This document shows positions 7,601 to 17,600 of a stretch of DNA of 64,000 nt, piece after piece. The position numbers and the translations under genes were made by a program. Origin of the DNA: Gluconacetobacter sacchari (GTDB lineage: Bacteria > Pseudomonadota > Alphaproteobacteria > Acetobacterales > Acetobacteraceae). The notes beneath the pieces were generated by a model that was given only the letters and a program-made list of their open reading frames with translations, did no database searches and was not told the DNA's origin. Location: the NCBI RefSeq assembly GCF_014174255.1, contig NZ_JABEQJ010000026.1:1-64000 (forward strand). Direction: 5' to 3'. Numbering within the stretch: position 1 is the first letter of the stretch; every line of letters begins with the position of its first letter.

Positions 7601-10120
7601 ATGGCCACACAACGTAACCCATTCAATCTGCAAGGAAAAAATGCCACCAGTTCGTCCTCGTTCCTTCTGCCGGTTTCCGTCTCCCGCAACGCGGCCCTTC
7701 TGGTCGCCTCCACGGCGCTTGTGGCGTTTACGCTGCTCGTTCCTGCCTGTGCCCAGGCGGCTGGGGCGGTTTCTTCCGCAACTGTCCTCTCTACTCGCAC
7801 CTACAACATCAGCGCTCAGCCGCTCGGATCGGCTCTCCTGAGTTTCGGCAAGCAGTCGAGCCTTCAGCTCACCGCACCGGGCGAGCTTCTGCGCGGGGTC
7901 AAAACCTCTGGTGTCCATGGTCAACTGACATCACAGCAGGCGTTGGGACAACTGCTTGCGGGGACTGGACTAAGTTACGCCCCGTCGGGAAGCGGGACCG
8001 TCGTTCTGACAAAAGCGGCGGCCAACATTACGCTCGGTCCCGTGCGCGTCGGCGGTACGGCGAGGTCATCTGGCGGGGACGCGCAATCCGCCTACGGTCC
8101 CGGCGTGGGTTTCGTCGCCACCCGGAGCGCGTCGGCCACCCGGACCGATACGCCGTTGATCGAAACGCCGAAATCGGTTTATGTCGTGACACGTCAGCAG
8201 ATGGACGATCTGCAACCGCTCACGATCGGCGCCGCGCTGCGCTATACGCCCGGTATCGTCAGTCTGGCCGCCAATGACAGCACACCATCCGCAAGCCTGT
8301 TCCAGCCCGTGCATCAGCGTGGTTTCGAATCCTATACATTCGTGGATGGCCTGCTGAACGGAACGTCCATCAGCGATCCGTTCTTTCTGGACCGGATCGA
8401 AGCCTTGAGCGGCCCGTCGTCCGTGATGTATGGGCAGGCCAATCCCGGCGGGCTTATCAACATGACGCTCAAACACCCGACCGAAAAGGCGCAAGGTCAG
8501 GCGAATGTGGGTTTTGGCAATTACGGGCGTTACGAGGGGCAGGTCGATTTCAGCGGTCCGCTCAATAAAAGCAGAACCTTGCTTTATCGGCTGATCGGTG
8601 TCGGCATCACTCAAGGATCTCAGATTAATTACAATCATTACAAGAGACTGGCCGCTCAGGGTGATATCGAATGGAAGATTGATAACAAGACCGATCTCAC
8701 CATTATCGGGCAATTTGCCTACGATCCGGAAAGCTTGAGTCCCTGGATCGGTATTCCTGCTTATGGAAGCCTTATCGAAAGTCCGACCGGACGTATTCCC
8801 GTATCGACATTCTATGGCGATCCAGCCTTCAATGAGAACTGGAATCGGGAATATATGCTGGAAGCCATTTTCCATCATGAGTTCACGAAGAATCTCCAAT
8901 TCAATATGACGGCGCGGTTTGACGCACAAAGTCACGGAAGTTGCAGCTTGATGGCTGGAGCCGTGAATATTGCCAAGAATACGATCGCCCGATCAGCATT
9001 TTGTGACAGCCAGATCGGGGGACGCTCATCACAGTTAACGGCCAATCTCAGTTACAAATTGCACACGGGACCGGTGTCCCATTCGTTTCTCGCCGGCGTC
9101 GATTATCGTGGGCAATGGTCCAAGGGGTATTGGGGATTTGCCACCGCGCCCGCGGCGATTATTATCAATCTCATCTATAATCAATATACATATTCCGATT
9201 ATCTTCAGGCGACCAATGGTCAATCCAAATGGAAAAAATATGCGTATTGGCAGGATGGTATCTACTTTCAGGATCAGCTCAACTGGCGTCGTTTCTATGT
9301 AACGCTCGCCGGCCGTCAGGACTGGAACGGATATGGCGATATCTTCAATCGGCCGTTCACATGGAATGCGGGGATCAACTATGTTTCCAGTATCGGTCTC
9401 GCGCCCTATTTCAGTTACGCGAAATCCTTCATGCCGCAGACGGGGCAGGTTTATAGTGCGGGCAATCTCATACAGCCTGATCCGTTGAATGGACATCAGT
9501 GGGAAGTTGGTTTGAAATACCAGATTCCGCATACCCAGTCTATGTTGACCGCTGCCTATTACGATCTGGCCGAAAACAATGTTCTTGTGAGCAATCCGGA
9601 CTTTCCGAAATATAGCAGTGAAATCGGGCAGGTGAAGTCGCGGGGCGTCGAACTTTCTGCTCATGCCAATCTGGCGCAGGGTCTGGACCTGATCCTGAAT
9701 TATACTTGGAACCGGGTCTATAACGCCCGCACCACGCTGACAGGGCAGACGATCAGTGGTCTGGCGGTCTCTCTGGTGGGCAAGCGTCTGGTCCAGCAGC
9801 CGACGAATGCCGCGTCGGGCTTCCTCGATTATACGCTGCCGAAAAATCTCGTGCCGGGCCTGTCGGTGAATTTCGGGGTCCGGTATCAGGGGAAAAGCTG
9901 GGCCGACCAGGCTAATTCATTCCGAAATCCGCCCTTCATCCTGTTCGATACGGGGTTTAGTTGGGACGCGGGGAAGGTGTTCAAATCGGCCAAGGGTCTC
10001 AATGTCAGGCTGAACATGACCAATTTCGCCAATGACACGTATGTCCAGTGCGGCAGCGCCAGGTTCTGTCATTATGGCGATCAGCGCGTCGCATACGGGA
10101 CGATCGGCTATCGTTTTTGA
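7601..10120 (+). CDS. FecA/FpvA-like TonB-dependent siderophore receptor with STN domain
   Basis: Outer-membrane receptor, 839 aa from the ATG at 7601. A signal peptide (core VSRNAALLVASTALVAF) is followed by the STN signalling domain (TYNISAQPLGSALLSFG to about residue 140), which would contact FecR. Then come the plug domain (TPLIETPKSVYVVTRQQMDD, GPSSVMYGQANPGGLIN) and a 22-strand barrel ending in aromatic residues (GTIGYRF). The sequence is closest in style to hydroxamate siderophore receptors, but the ligand cannot be assigned. The middle third is clearly less GC-rich than neighbouring genes. It is probably FecI-dependent. Confidence 0.92.
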   Translation: MATQRNPFNLQGKNATSSSSFLLPVSVSRNAALLVASTALVAFTLLVPACAQAAGAVSSATVLSTRTYNISAQPLGSALLSFGKQSSLQLTAPGELLRGVKTSGVHGQLTSQQALGQLLAGTGLSYAPSGSGTVVLTKAAANITLGPVRVGGTARSSGGDAQSAYGPGVGFVATRSASATRTDTPLIETPKSVYVVTRQQMDDLQPLTIGAALRYTPGIVSLAANDSTPSASLFQPVHQRGFESYTFVDGLLNGTSISDPFFLDRIEALSGPSSVMYGQANPGGLINMTLKHPTEKAQGQANVGFGNYGRYEGQVDFSGPLNKSRTLLYRLIGVGITQGSQINYNHYKRLAAQGDIEWKIDNKTDLTIIGQFAYDPESLSPWIGIPAYGSLIESPTGRIPVSTFYGDPAFNENWNREYMLEAIFHHEFTKNLQFNMTARFDAQSHGSCSLMAGAVNIAKNTIARSAFCDSQIGGRSSQLTANLSYKLHTGPVSHSFLAGVDYRGQWSKGYWGFATAPAAIIINLIYNQYTYSDYLQATNGQSKWKKYAYWQDGIYFQDQLNWRRFYVTLAGRQDWNGYGDIFNRPFTWNAGINYVSSIGLAPYFSYAKSFMPQTGQVYSAGNLIQPDPLNGHQWEVGLKYQIPHTQSMLTAAYYDLAENNVLVSNPDFPKYSSEIGQVKSRGVELSAHANLAQGLDLILNYTWNRVYNARTTLTGQTISGLAVSLVGKRLVQQPTNAASGFLDYTLPKNLVPGLSVNFGVRYQGKSWADQANSFRNPPFILFDTGFSWDAGKVFKSAKGLNVRLNMTNFANDTYVQCGSARFCHYGDQRVAYGTIGYRF

Positions 10121-10288
10121 GGTGCAGCGGTTTGGCCCTGAAAAATTTCCGTTAGAAAATCCGGCCCCACAATCGTCTTAGATAGAGTGAGGACCGAAAG
10201 CGGGCGCGACGCATCGACGCGCCTGCCGATACGAAGGGCGAGACAGGGGGGCGATGAGGCTTTATATCTCCACGAAATGCGACTTAGT

Positions 10289-10366
<78 letters not shown>

Positions 10367-10384
10367 AGGCGGTGAGCGAACACC

Positions 10385-11623
10385 ATGACCACCACGACGC
10401 TGCGCCGCTGGTTCGTTGTCCACAAATGGACCAGCCTGATCTGCACACTGTTCCTGCTGGTGGTATGCGTCACCGGCCTGCCGATGCTGTTTTCCGAGCA
10501 GATCTGGGATGCCTTCGTGGGCGATGACGATCCGCCCTATGAAGTGCTTCCGCCCGGCACGCCCAACACCAGCCTTGACGTCATGGTCTCGAAGGCGCGG
10601 GCGATGTTTCCCGGTCAGATCGTCACACAGGTCAACCCCGACGACGACGAGCCGGCGGTGCTGGTGTCGATGGCCCCGAGTTGGCAGGCGCTGAAGGACG
10701 ACGACAAATACCCCGATCGCCATTCGGGTCACTGGATCAAGTTCGACGCCCGCACCGCGAAGATCCTGAAGCAGTCACGTCCGGCGAATGCGCCAAAGTC
10801 GCCCCGTACCTGGACCGGAATCATTCTTGATACCGCGACGCGGCTGCATATGAACCTGTTCGCTGGCCTGCCCGGTGCCCTCTTCATGGGAGGGATGGGG
10901 ATGCTCTTCGTGGCGTCCCTGGTATCGGGAACGGTGCTTTACGGCCGCTACATGAAGCGTCTGCCTTTCGGCACGGTGCGGCGGGATCGGGCGGCGCGCC
11001 TGGCATGGCTGGATTTGCATAATCTGCTTGGCGCGGCCACCCTGGCCTGGGCGCTCGTGGTTGGCTTCACCGGCTTCGTCAATGAATTGCAGACTCCGTT
11101 GTTCGGACTGTGGCGAATCACCGATGTCCGGCAGATCCTGAAACCCTACGCCCATCTGCCAGTCGTGTCGCAGGATCATCTGTCTTCCGTTCAGGCGGCG
11201 TTCGACACGGCGGCGAAAGCCGCTCCCGGCAACGAGGTGACGGGACTGTCGTTTCCCGGTGCCCCCTTCGGCAGCCCGGTGCATTACGTGCTTTGGACCC
11301 ATGGTGCGACACCATTGCGCGCCCGCCTGTTCACGCCGGTCCTGGTCGATGCTCGCTCCGGTGAACTGACCGGCGCCTACCCGATGCCGTGGTATCTGCG
11401 CTTCCTCGAAATTTCCCGCCCGCTGCATTTCGGCGATTATGGCGGCATGCCGCTCAAGGTGCTCTGGGCGCTGCTCGATCTGGTGGTGATCGCGGTGCTG
11501 GTCAGCGGCGTCGTGCTCTGGGCCGGCAAGCGCAAGCTCTCGACCGATATGCGCCTGCGCGCGCTCGACTTCGACCTGGAGGATGCCGGCACCGTTCCGG
11601 CTCGCGCGGAGCATGCCCGATGA
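10385..11623 (+). CDS. PepSY-associated TM domain protein
   Basis: 412-aa inner-membrane protein of the PepSY_TM family, often found with siderophore receptors. Some members are implicated in ferric-siderophore reduction, which is a family-based guess here. There are four likely membrane helices: WTSLICTLFLLVVCVTGLPM at the N-terminus, ALFMGGMGMLFVASLVSG, LLGAATLAWALVVGFTG and LLDLVVIAVLVSGVVLW near the C-terminus. The periplasmic loops carry PepSY-like segments. Its stop overlaps the next start (ATGA), beginning a coupled run to tonB. The ATG at 10385 follows AGGCGGTGAG. Confidence 0.88.
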   Translation: MTTTTLRRWFVVHKWTSLICTLFLLVVCVTGLPMLFSEQIWDAFVGDDDPPYEVLPPGTPNTSLDVMVSKARAMFPGQIVTQVNPDDDEPAVLVSMAPSWQALKDDDKYPDRHSGHWIKFDARTAKILKQSRPANAPKSPRTWTGIILDTATRLHMNLFAGLPGALFMGGMGMLFVASLVSGTVLYGRYMKRLPFGTVRRDRAARLAWLDLHNLLGAATLAWALVVGFTGFVNELQTPLFGLWRITDVRQILKPYAHLPVVSQDHLSSVQAAFDTAAKAAPGNEVTGLSFPGAPFGSPVHYVLWTHGATPLRARLFTPVLVDARSGELTGAYPMPWYLRFLEISRPLHFGDYGGMPLKVLWALLDLVVIAVLVSGVVLWAGKRKLSTDMRLRALDFDLEDAGTVPARAEHAR

Positions 11624-11865
11624 ACGCCACGCCACCGCTGCTGCCGCGCGCGCAGTCCTCGCTCCGGTCCCCGGTCGTCGTCTGGCCCTGGCCGATCGCG
11701 CTTGGTCTGCTGACGTCCTTCGGGCTGGCGTCCGCCCTGCTGGGTCAACATGGCGTTTGGCTGGTGCTGTCCTGGATTGCCCTTTCCATTCCCCTCGTCG
11801 TGACGCTCGCCTGCCTTGTCCAGGCGGGACGTCGCGCGCCCCTTTCCAAAGGAGGTCTGTCATGA
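11620..11865 (+). CDS. Small two-helix membrane protein in the iron operon
   Basis: 81 aa, with hydrophobic segments at about residues 20-40 (VVVWPWPIALGLLTSFGLAS) and 45-65 (VWLVLSWIALSIPLVVTLAC). No named family recognised. Start and stop overlap the PepSY gene and exbB as ATGA at both ends, so it is translationally coupled and surely expressed. Small membrane proteins in this position are common in acetic-acid-bacterial iron operons (recollection). Confidence 0.75.
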   Translation: MNATPPLLPRAQSSLRSPVVVWPWPIALGLLTSFGLASALLGQHGVWLVLSWIALSIPLVVTLACLVQAGRRAPLSKGGLS

Positions 11866-12602
11866 CCCCGATCTCGTTTTCTCCGTGGGACATGTTCCTC
11901 AATGCCGGCAGCGTCGTGCGCGGCGTCATGGTCCTGCTGGCCGTGGCCAGTCTGGTGAGCTGGACGATCCTGATCGCCAAGTCGGTGGAACTGCTGCGTG
12001 TCCGCCTGGCGCTCGAACGCGCGGAGCGCGTGCTGGGCGAGGCCAACACCCTCAACCTGGGTGAGGAGTGGACGCGCGATCGCGGCGGCATCGCCCATCG
12101 CCTGGTCATGGCCGCCGAGGCCGAGCGGAAGCAGTCGCGGGACATTCCCGAAGACCGTGACGGGCTCAAGGAGCGGATCGTACTGCATCTGGAGCGGCTG
12201 GAAGCGGCAGAGGGACGTCGCCTGATGCGTGGCACCGGTCTGCTGGCCACCATTGGCGCCACCTCGCCCTTCATCGGGCTGTTCGGCACCGTGTGGGGCA
12301 TCATGACCTCGTTCACGGGGATCGCCGCAAGCAAGGCGACCAGTCTGGCCGTCGTCGCCCCCGGCATCGCCGAGGCCCTGCTGGCCACGGCACTGGGGCT
12401 GGTCGCCGCCATCCCGGCGGTGGTGATCTACAACCATCTCGCCCGTCAGTCCGCTTCCTGCCGGGCACAGGTGGCGGACCTGACGTCACTGGTCATGAGG
12501 CTGGTCTCGCGCGATCTGGGGCGGATGCAGATGCTGACGGCCAGCGGTCAGGTCGTGCGGCTCGGTGCGGCACGCGACGCCCACATGGTGGCGGGGGAGT
12601 GA
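11862..12602 (+). CDS. exbB: ExbB/TolQ-type proton channel subunit
   Basis: 246-aa ExbB of the ExbB-ExbD-TonB motor that energises outer-membrane receptors with the proton gradient. Three membrane helices are visible: residues 20-40 (GVMVLLAVASLVSWTILIA), then LLATIGATSPFIGLFGTVWG and AEALLATALGLVAAIPAVVI, which form the conserved MotA/TolQ/ExbB domain. The ATG at 11862 has an ideal AAAGGAGG ribosome site. Neighbours exbD and tonB follow directly. Confidence 0.95.
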   Translation: MTPISFSPWDMFLNAGSVVRGVMVLLAVASLVSWTILIAKSVELLRVRLALERAERVLGEANTLNLGEEWTRDRGGIAHRLVMAAEAERKQSRDIPEDRDGLKERIVLHLERLEAAEGRRLMRGTGLLATIGATSPFIGLFGTVWGIMTSFTGIAASKATSLAVVAPGIAEALLATALGLVAAIPAVVIYNHLARQSASCRAQVADLTSLVMRLVSRDLGRMQMLTASGQVVRLGAARDAHMVAGE

Positions 12603-12608
12603 GCGGCG

Positions 12609-13097
12609 ATGATCCGGATCCGCCATGCCGACGAAACACCGCACGAGGCGCATGAGATCAACGTCACGCCGTTCATCGACGTGATGCTGGTGCTGCTGGT
12701 GATCTTCATGGTCACGGCCCCGCTGACCACGGTCAATGTGCCGGTGGACCTGCCATCCTCGACCGGGAAACCCACGCCGCGTCCGGACGATCCGGTGTTC
12801 CTGACCATCAAGCCGGATCACTCGCTGGCGCTGGGCGAGGATGACATCGTCGCCGATGCCCTGGCCGGGGCCATGGCATCGGCGACCAAGGGCAACAAGG
12901 ATGAACGGATCTTCCTGCGCGCCGACAGGAGTGTCGATTACGGTACCCTGATGGGCGTGATGGACAAGCTGCGAGCCGCCGGATACCTCAAGGTCGCGCT
13001 GGTCAACCTTCAGGGACAGGAGGAAGACAGCGAAGCGGGCGCAACGGCGGGGCCCGCTGGCGATGCCGCTCCCGCTGCGTCGGGAGGGCAGCCATGA
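12609..13097 (+). CDS. exbD: ExbD/TolR-type subunit
   Basis: 162-aa ExbD. The N-terminal membrane helix carries the conserved proton-handling Asp in INVTPFIDVMLVLLVIFMV. The periplasmic domain follows (VPVDLPSS to LKVALVNL). A low-complexity Ala/Gly tail of about 25 residues after ValAsnLeu is not typical and looks like drift at the C-terminus. The stop overlaps tonB (ATGA). Confidence 0.95.
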   Translation: MIRIRHADETPHEAHEINVTPFIDVMLVLLVIFMVTAPLTTVNVPVDLPSSTGKPTPRPDDPVFLTIKPDHSLALGEDDIVADALAGAMASATKGNKDERIFLRADRSVDYGTLMGVMDKLRAAGYLKVALVNLQGQEEDSEAGATAGPAGDAAPAASGGQP

Positions 13098-13954
13098 ACG
13101 ACCCGGCGGTCGTCTCGATCAACTCCACCGCTTCGGATATTCCGTTCGCCGACTGGTACAAGGGCCAGCTTCGCCGGGACCGGCGTGCCGAGGCGATCCG
13201 CTGGGGCGCTTCCTTTCTGATCGTGGCGGCGGTGACGGGCGGTGCGATCGGGTGGATCATGCATCTGCCGCCTCCGGTGATGCCGACACCCGAGCCGCCT
13301 CCGGCCGCCATCGCGATCGACATGGCCCCGGAGCCGGTCTCGACACCGACGCCGCCGACCGACCTGCCGCCGGGACCGCAGCAGACCCAGTCCATTCCCG
13401 ATCCCGCCCCGGTCGAGCCACCGAAGATCACGGCGCCGCCATCGCCCGCGCCCAACCCGCCGGCTCCGGTGCCCAAGCCCGAAAAGCCGAAGCCGCTGAA
13501 GAAGAAGGCGAAGCCGGTCCCGAGCCGGAAGGTGAAGGTGCCGGACAAGCTGCCGCCCGCGGCTGAAACCACGGCGCCGCCATCCTCGGATGCACCACCG
13601 GCGCCAATGCAGGCCGTTCCGGCGCCCGGCTCGTCCTCGGCCCATGCCTCGCATGACCCGGTGACCTGGCAGGGGGCGTTGCTGGCGCGGCTGGAGCAGT
13701 TCAAGCGCTACCCGTCCGACGCCATGGAAGACCACCAGGAAGGTGTGCCGACCGTGACCTTTTCCATGGACCGCAAGGGCCATGTGCTCTCGGTGCATCT
13801 GGAGGGCAGCTCGGGGCACAACCTGCTGGACCAGGAAGCCGTGGCGCTGCCGAAGCGCGCCGATCCCCTGCCGCCGCCGCCCGCTGACGTGACAGGCGAT
13901 CCGGTCACGCTGACAGTCCCGATACAGTTCTATATCAATCAGGGACGCAACTGA
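13094..13954 (+). CDS. tonB: TonB energy transducer
   Basis: 286 aa. One N-terminal membrane helix (ASFLIVAAVTGGAIGWIM, about residues 37-54) is followed by a long Pro/Lys-rich periplasmic spacer (residues 55-170). A C-terminal TonB domain (ALLARLEQFKRYPSDAM, GVPTVTFSMDRKGHVLSV, LPPPPADV) would contact receptor TonB boxes. Last gene of the coupled block; the Fur-like gene follows after 41 bases. Confidence 0.93.
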   Translation: MNDPAVVSINSTASDIPFADWYKGQLRRDRRAEAIRWGASFLIVAAVTGGAIGWIMHLPPPVMPTPEPPPAAIAIDMAPEPVSTPTPPTDLPPGPQQTQSIPDPAPVEPPKITAPPSPAPNPPAPVPKPEKPKPLKKKAKPVPSRKVKVPDKLPPAAETTAPPSSDAPPAPMQAVPAPGSSSAHASHDPVTWQGALLARLEQFKRYPSDAMEDHQEGVPTVTFSMDRKGHVLSVHLEGSSGHNLLDQEAVALPKRADPLPPPPADVTGDPVTLTVPIQFYINQGRN

Positions 13955-13995
13955 TCTTTCCCGCATTTCCCGCAGATCGTGACAGGATCAATGCC

Positions 13996-14514
13996 ATGCT
14001 TGCCTTCCCCGAACACCGCCGTTCGCCGCCTGACGTGCGGCAGATCCGCCCCGGCATGGGAGCCAGTGCCCGGTTGGTCCGACAGCTCGAACGGCGCTGC
14101 TTTTCAGCCGGCCTGAAGATGACCGACCTGCGTCGGGTTCTTCTGCATGGCATCCTCGAAGCCGGCGACGGCGCCACCGCGCTCGAAATCTGGAAGAATC
14201 TGACGGGCATGGTGGATGGCTATGTCCCCAGTCACGGTTCCCTCCAGCGCAATTTGAACCTGATGGTCGAGTTAGGCGTGCTCCGCCGCGATGTCGGCGC
14301 GGACCGGGTCTGGCGGTACGGGCTGCCGCCCGATGCCCTCCGCACGACGGGCGACATGCCGATCGTCCGCATTCTCGAAGCGGGAACGGGCCGCCGGAGC
14401 CCCTGTGACCTGCCCGAGGTCGCGACCTTTCTCCGCCGTCTTGCCGTGGAGCGGGGGCTGGACATCCGCAGCGCCGCGATCACCGTCCGGCCCGTGCCCA
14501 AGGCGCCCGTCTGA
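13996..14514 (+). CDS. Degenerate Fur-family regulator
   Basis: 172 aa. The winged-helix part is Fur-like: GLKMTDLRRVLLHGILEAGD, then a recognition region ending SLQRNLNLMVELGVLRRD. The C-terminal tail (EVATFLRRLAVERGLDIRS) also aligns by eye with the Fur dimerisation end. The metal-binding His cluster and the Cys pairs of Fur/Zur are absent, so classical iron sensing is unlikely. It may be a metal-independent member or a repurposed regulator of the iron genes or the RND pump. Family call by eye, moderate certainty. Confidence 0.65.
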   Translation: MLAFPEHRRSPPDVRQIRPGMGASARLVRQLERRCFSAGLKMTDLRRVLLHGILEAGDGATALEIWKNLTGMVDGYVPSHGSLQRNLNLMVELGVLRRDVGADRVWRYGLPPDALRTTGDMPIVRILEAGTGRRSPCDLPEVATFLRRLAVERGLDIRSAAITVRPVPKAPV

Positions 14515-14549
14515 AACCCGTGGGCGTATCCCCCGGAAAAAAAAGAGCG

Positions 14550-14590
14550 GTGGGGCCGGTATAAAGACCGCCCCCACGAGCGTCTTTATA
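14550..14590 (+). promoter_or_regulatory. Mutually exclusive hairpins before the RND gene
   Basis: Hairpin 1 pairs GTGGGG (14550-14555) with CCCCAC (14572-14577) and GGT (14558-14560) with ACC (14567-14569). Hairpin 2 pairs TATAAAGAC (14560-14568) perfectly with GTCTTTATA (14582-14590). They share bases and cannot form together. An A8 tract precedes hairpin 1, so on the minus strand it is also a good terminator. An attenuator-like role is inferred. Confidence 0.5.
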
Positions 14591-14604
14591 AGCAAGGACC
14601 CCTG

Positions 14605-14634
14605 ATGACGGCGGACGTTCGGCCTGTCACGTGA
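14605..14634 (+). CDS. Possible 9-aa leader peptide
   Basis: ATG at 14605 encodes MTADVRPVT and stops in the TGA that overlaps the GTG start of the RND gene. AAGGA lies 7 bases before the ATG. It could couple translation or act with the hairpins just upstream. It is so short that chance is a serious alternative. Confidence 0.3.
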   Translation: MTADVRPVT

Positions 14635-17600
14635 GTTTCATCGCCTTCTTTGTCAGACGGCCGGTCGCGACGACGCTCCTTCTGGTCGCCGCAATCCTCT
14701 CCGGGCTGCTGGCCCTGCCGTCGTTGCCGGTGTCCGACCTGCCCGATATCAGCGTTCCGGTCTTTTCGGTGTCCGCCAGCAATGCGGGCGGCACGCCCGA
14801 GGTCATGGCGCGCACGGTCGCGGCCCCTCTGGAACGCCATCTCGGGACCATCGCGGGCGTCACGCAGATGCAGTCGGTCTCGACACGCGGCGAGACCGTG
14901 ATCTCGCTTGGCTTCGAGGCGGGACGCGATCTCAACGGCGCCGCGCGCGACGTCGAGGCGGCGATCCGCGCGGCCCGGGCCGATCTGCCGAAAACGCCGG
15001 GTTCCGACCCCAGCTATCATCGCGCCAATCCGAACGCGACGCCGGTGCTGATCCTGGCGGTCACGCCCGGGATGATGACGATGCCTCGCCTGTATGACCT
15101 GGTGAACGTGACGCTGCGCCCCATGCTGCTCCAGGCGCCGGGAGTGGGCGACGTGACGCTGATGGGCAGTTCGGCGCCGGCCGTGCGCGTGGCGATGAAC
15201 CCGCTGGCTTTCTTCAAATACGGCATGGGCTTCGAGAACCTGCGCGCGGCGCTGGCCTCCGCCAACGCCCATACGCCGAAAGGCGTCATCGATACGCATG
15301 GCCAGCGTTTCCAGCTCGCGGTCAACGATCAGGCCGAACATGCCGATGATTACCGAAACCTGATCATCGCCTACAAGAATGGCCGTCCGGTCCGGCTCAG
15401 CGATGTCGCGACCGTGACCGATGGCATGCAGGACATCAATGCCGCCGCCTTCTTCGACGGCAGGCCGGCCCTGACGCTCATGGTGCGCGCCCAGCCGGGG
15501 GCCAATCTGGTGGGCATCGTCGATGCGGTGACGGCGCGCCTGCCACGCCTGCGCGCCCTGATGCCGCCGGGTGCGGATATCGCCATCGCCCGGGACGGCT
15601 CCGTCGTGATCCGCTCCTCCCTGCATCATACCACGGTCACCCTGCTGCTCGCCTGCATGCTGGCGCTGGCCGTGGTATGGGCGTTCCTGCGCTCCGCCAC
15701 CGCGTCGGTGGCGGCGGCCATCGTCGTGCCGTGCTGCCTGATCGCCAGTCTCGGCCCGATGCATCTGGCGGGGTTCGGGCTGGACAATCTTTCGCTCATG
15801 GCCCTGACCGTGGTGACCGGGCTGGTGGCGGATGACGCGATCGTGGTGATCGAGAACATCATGCGCCACCGTGCGCTCGGTCTATCGATCGAGGACGCGG
15901 CGATCGCGGGCGGCAGCGAGGTGGTTTTCACCCTGTTGTCCATCACGATCTCGGTGCTGGCGGTATTCGCGCCGATCGGCCTGGCGCCGGGTCTGACCGG
16001 ACGGCTGTTCGGGGAATTCGCGGGCACGGTCGGGATCGCGGTCACGGTGTCGCTGGTGCTGTCCTGCGTGGTGACGCCCTGCCTGACGGCGGCGCTGTTG
16101 CGGCTCGCGCAGGCGCGACATCCCGGGGACAGAAAAACCAGGACAGAGCCTCCGAAAAGTCTGGTCGCCGGTCTCTATCCCCGAATCCTGGATGTGTGCC
16201 TCCGGCATCCGGGCAAAACGGTCCTGTTGCTGCCGCTGAGCCTGTTCGCCGGTCTGCTCCTGTTCGCCCGCATGCCGAAGATCGTGTTTCCGAAACAGGA
16301 TATCGGCATCGTCTCCGGCGGATCGCGCGCCGACGGCGCCACGCTGGCGGACACCAAGGCGCGTATCGCACATTTCAGTCAGGTCATGCTGTCCGATCCC
16401 GGCGTCTCGCATGTCGTGGCCTATCTCGACACGTCTGAGGGGTCGAGCCACGGCATGGTCTTCGCGACCCTGCGTGACATCGCTGACCGCCGGGACAGCG
16501 CCACCATGATCGCCCGGCGCGCCGCGGCGGCCATGCGGCACGAGCAGCACGGCGAATATCACGCCCAGGCCCCCGGCAATCTGATGATGCGCGTGGGATC
16601 GAACAGCTCCGGCCTCAGCTACATCCTGCGCAGCGACGACGAGCGCCTGCCTGGGCCAGCGGCCCGACGTCTGGCGCAGGCGCTCAAACAGCCCCCTGAA
16701 TTCACGGATGTCGACGAGGACAGCGATCCGCCGGGCGAGAGCCTGTCCTTTGCCATCAACCGTGACGTCGCCGCCCGGCTGGGTGTCACGCCGCAGGTGA
16801 TCGGCTCGGCCCTCTCCGATGCGTTCGGGCAGATCACCGCCTCGGTCGTCTATAGCTGGCGGGGGCAGTATAATGTCGTCATGACCCTACAGGACCAGTT
16901 CCTGCGTGATCCGGCGCTGCTGCGGAATTTCTGGGTCAGTCCATCCGGTGGTTCGGCGTCCGGCAGTGCGGCGTCGAACACGATCCGTGTGACCACACAG
17001 GGATCGGCCGGCGGGTCGTCCACGCTCGCGGCGGCCTCCTTCCGCAACCAGATCGCCAATGCGCTGGCAGGCGGGGCCACGGCCTCAACGGGGGCCGCGG
17101 TCGCGACAGGGGCCGAGACGCTGGTCCCGCTGTCGATGGTGGCGACACTGACTCCGACCCGCGATCCCGCCAGCGTCACGCATCTGGGCTATGACAGTTC
17201 GGCGTCGATCGCGCTGGAACTGGCTCCCGGCGTCAGCCTGGAGCGGGCGCACGCCATCATCGACGCGGAAAGTCGTGCGCTCTCCCTGCCGCGAACCATC
17301 AGCGGCGTTCTGCAAAGCGACGACGGCGACGCGGGCAGGAGCACGTGGGATAGCGAGATGCTGGTGCTGGGCGCCATCGTCGCGGTCTATCTCACGCTGG
17401 GCATCCTCTATGAAAACTCCTTTCACCCTCTGACCATCCTCTCCACCGTGCCCTCGGCTGGCATCGGCGCGGTGCTGGCGCTCGATCTGTTCGGGCTGCC
17501 CTTCTCGGGCATGGCGGTCGTGGCGATGCTGCTGCTCACCGGCATCTCGCTGAAGAATGCCATCATGCTGGTCGATTTCGCGGTGTTGGCGCAGCGCAGG

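Noticed and set aside
14586-15869. 427-codon minus-strand frame under the RND gene
   Set aside because: His/Arg-rich composition without domains, typical of an antisense shadow in high-GC DNA.
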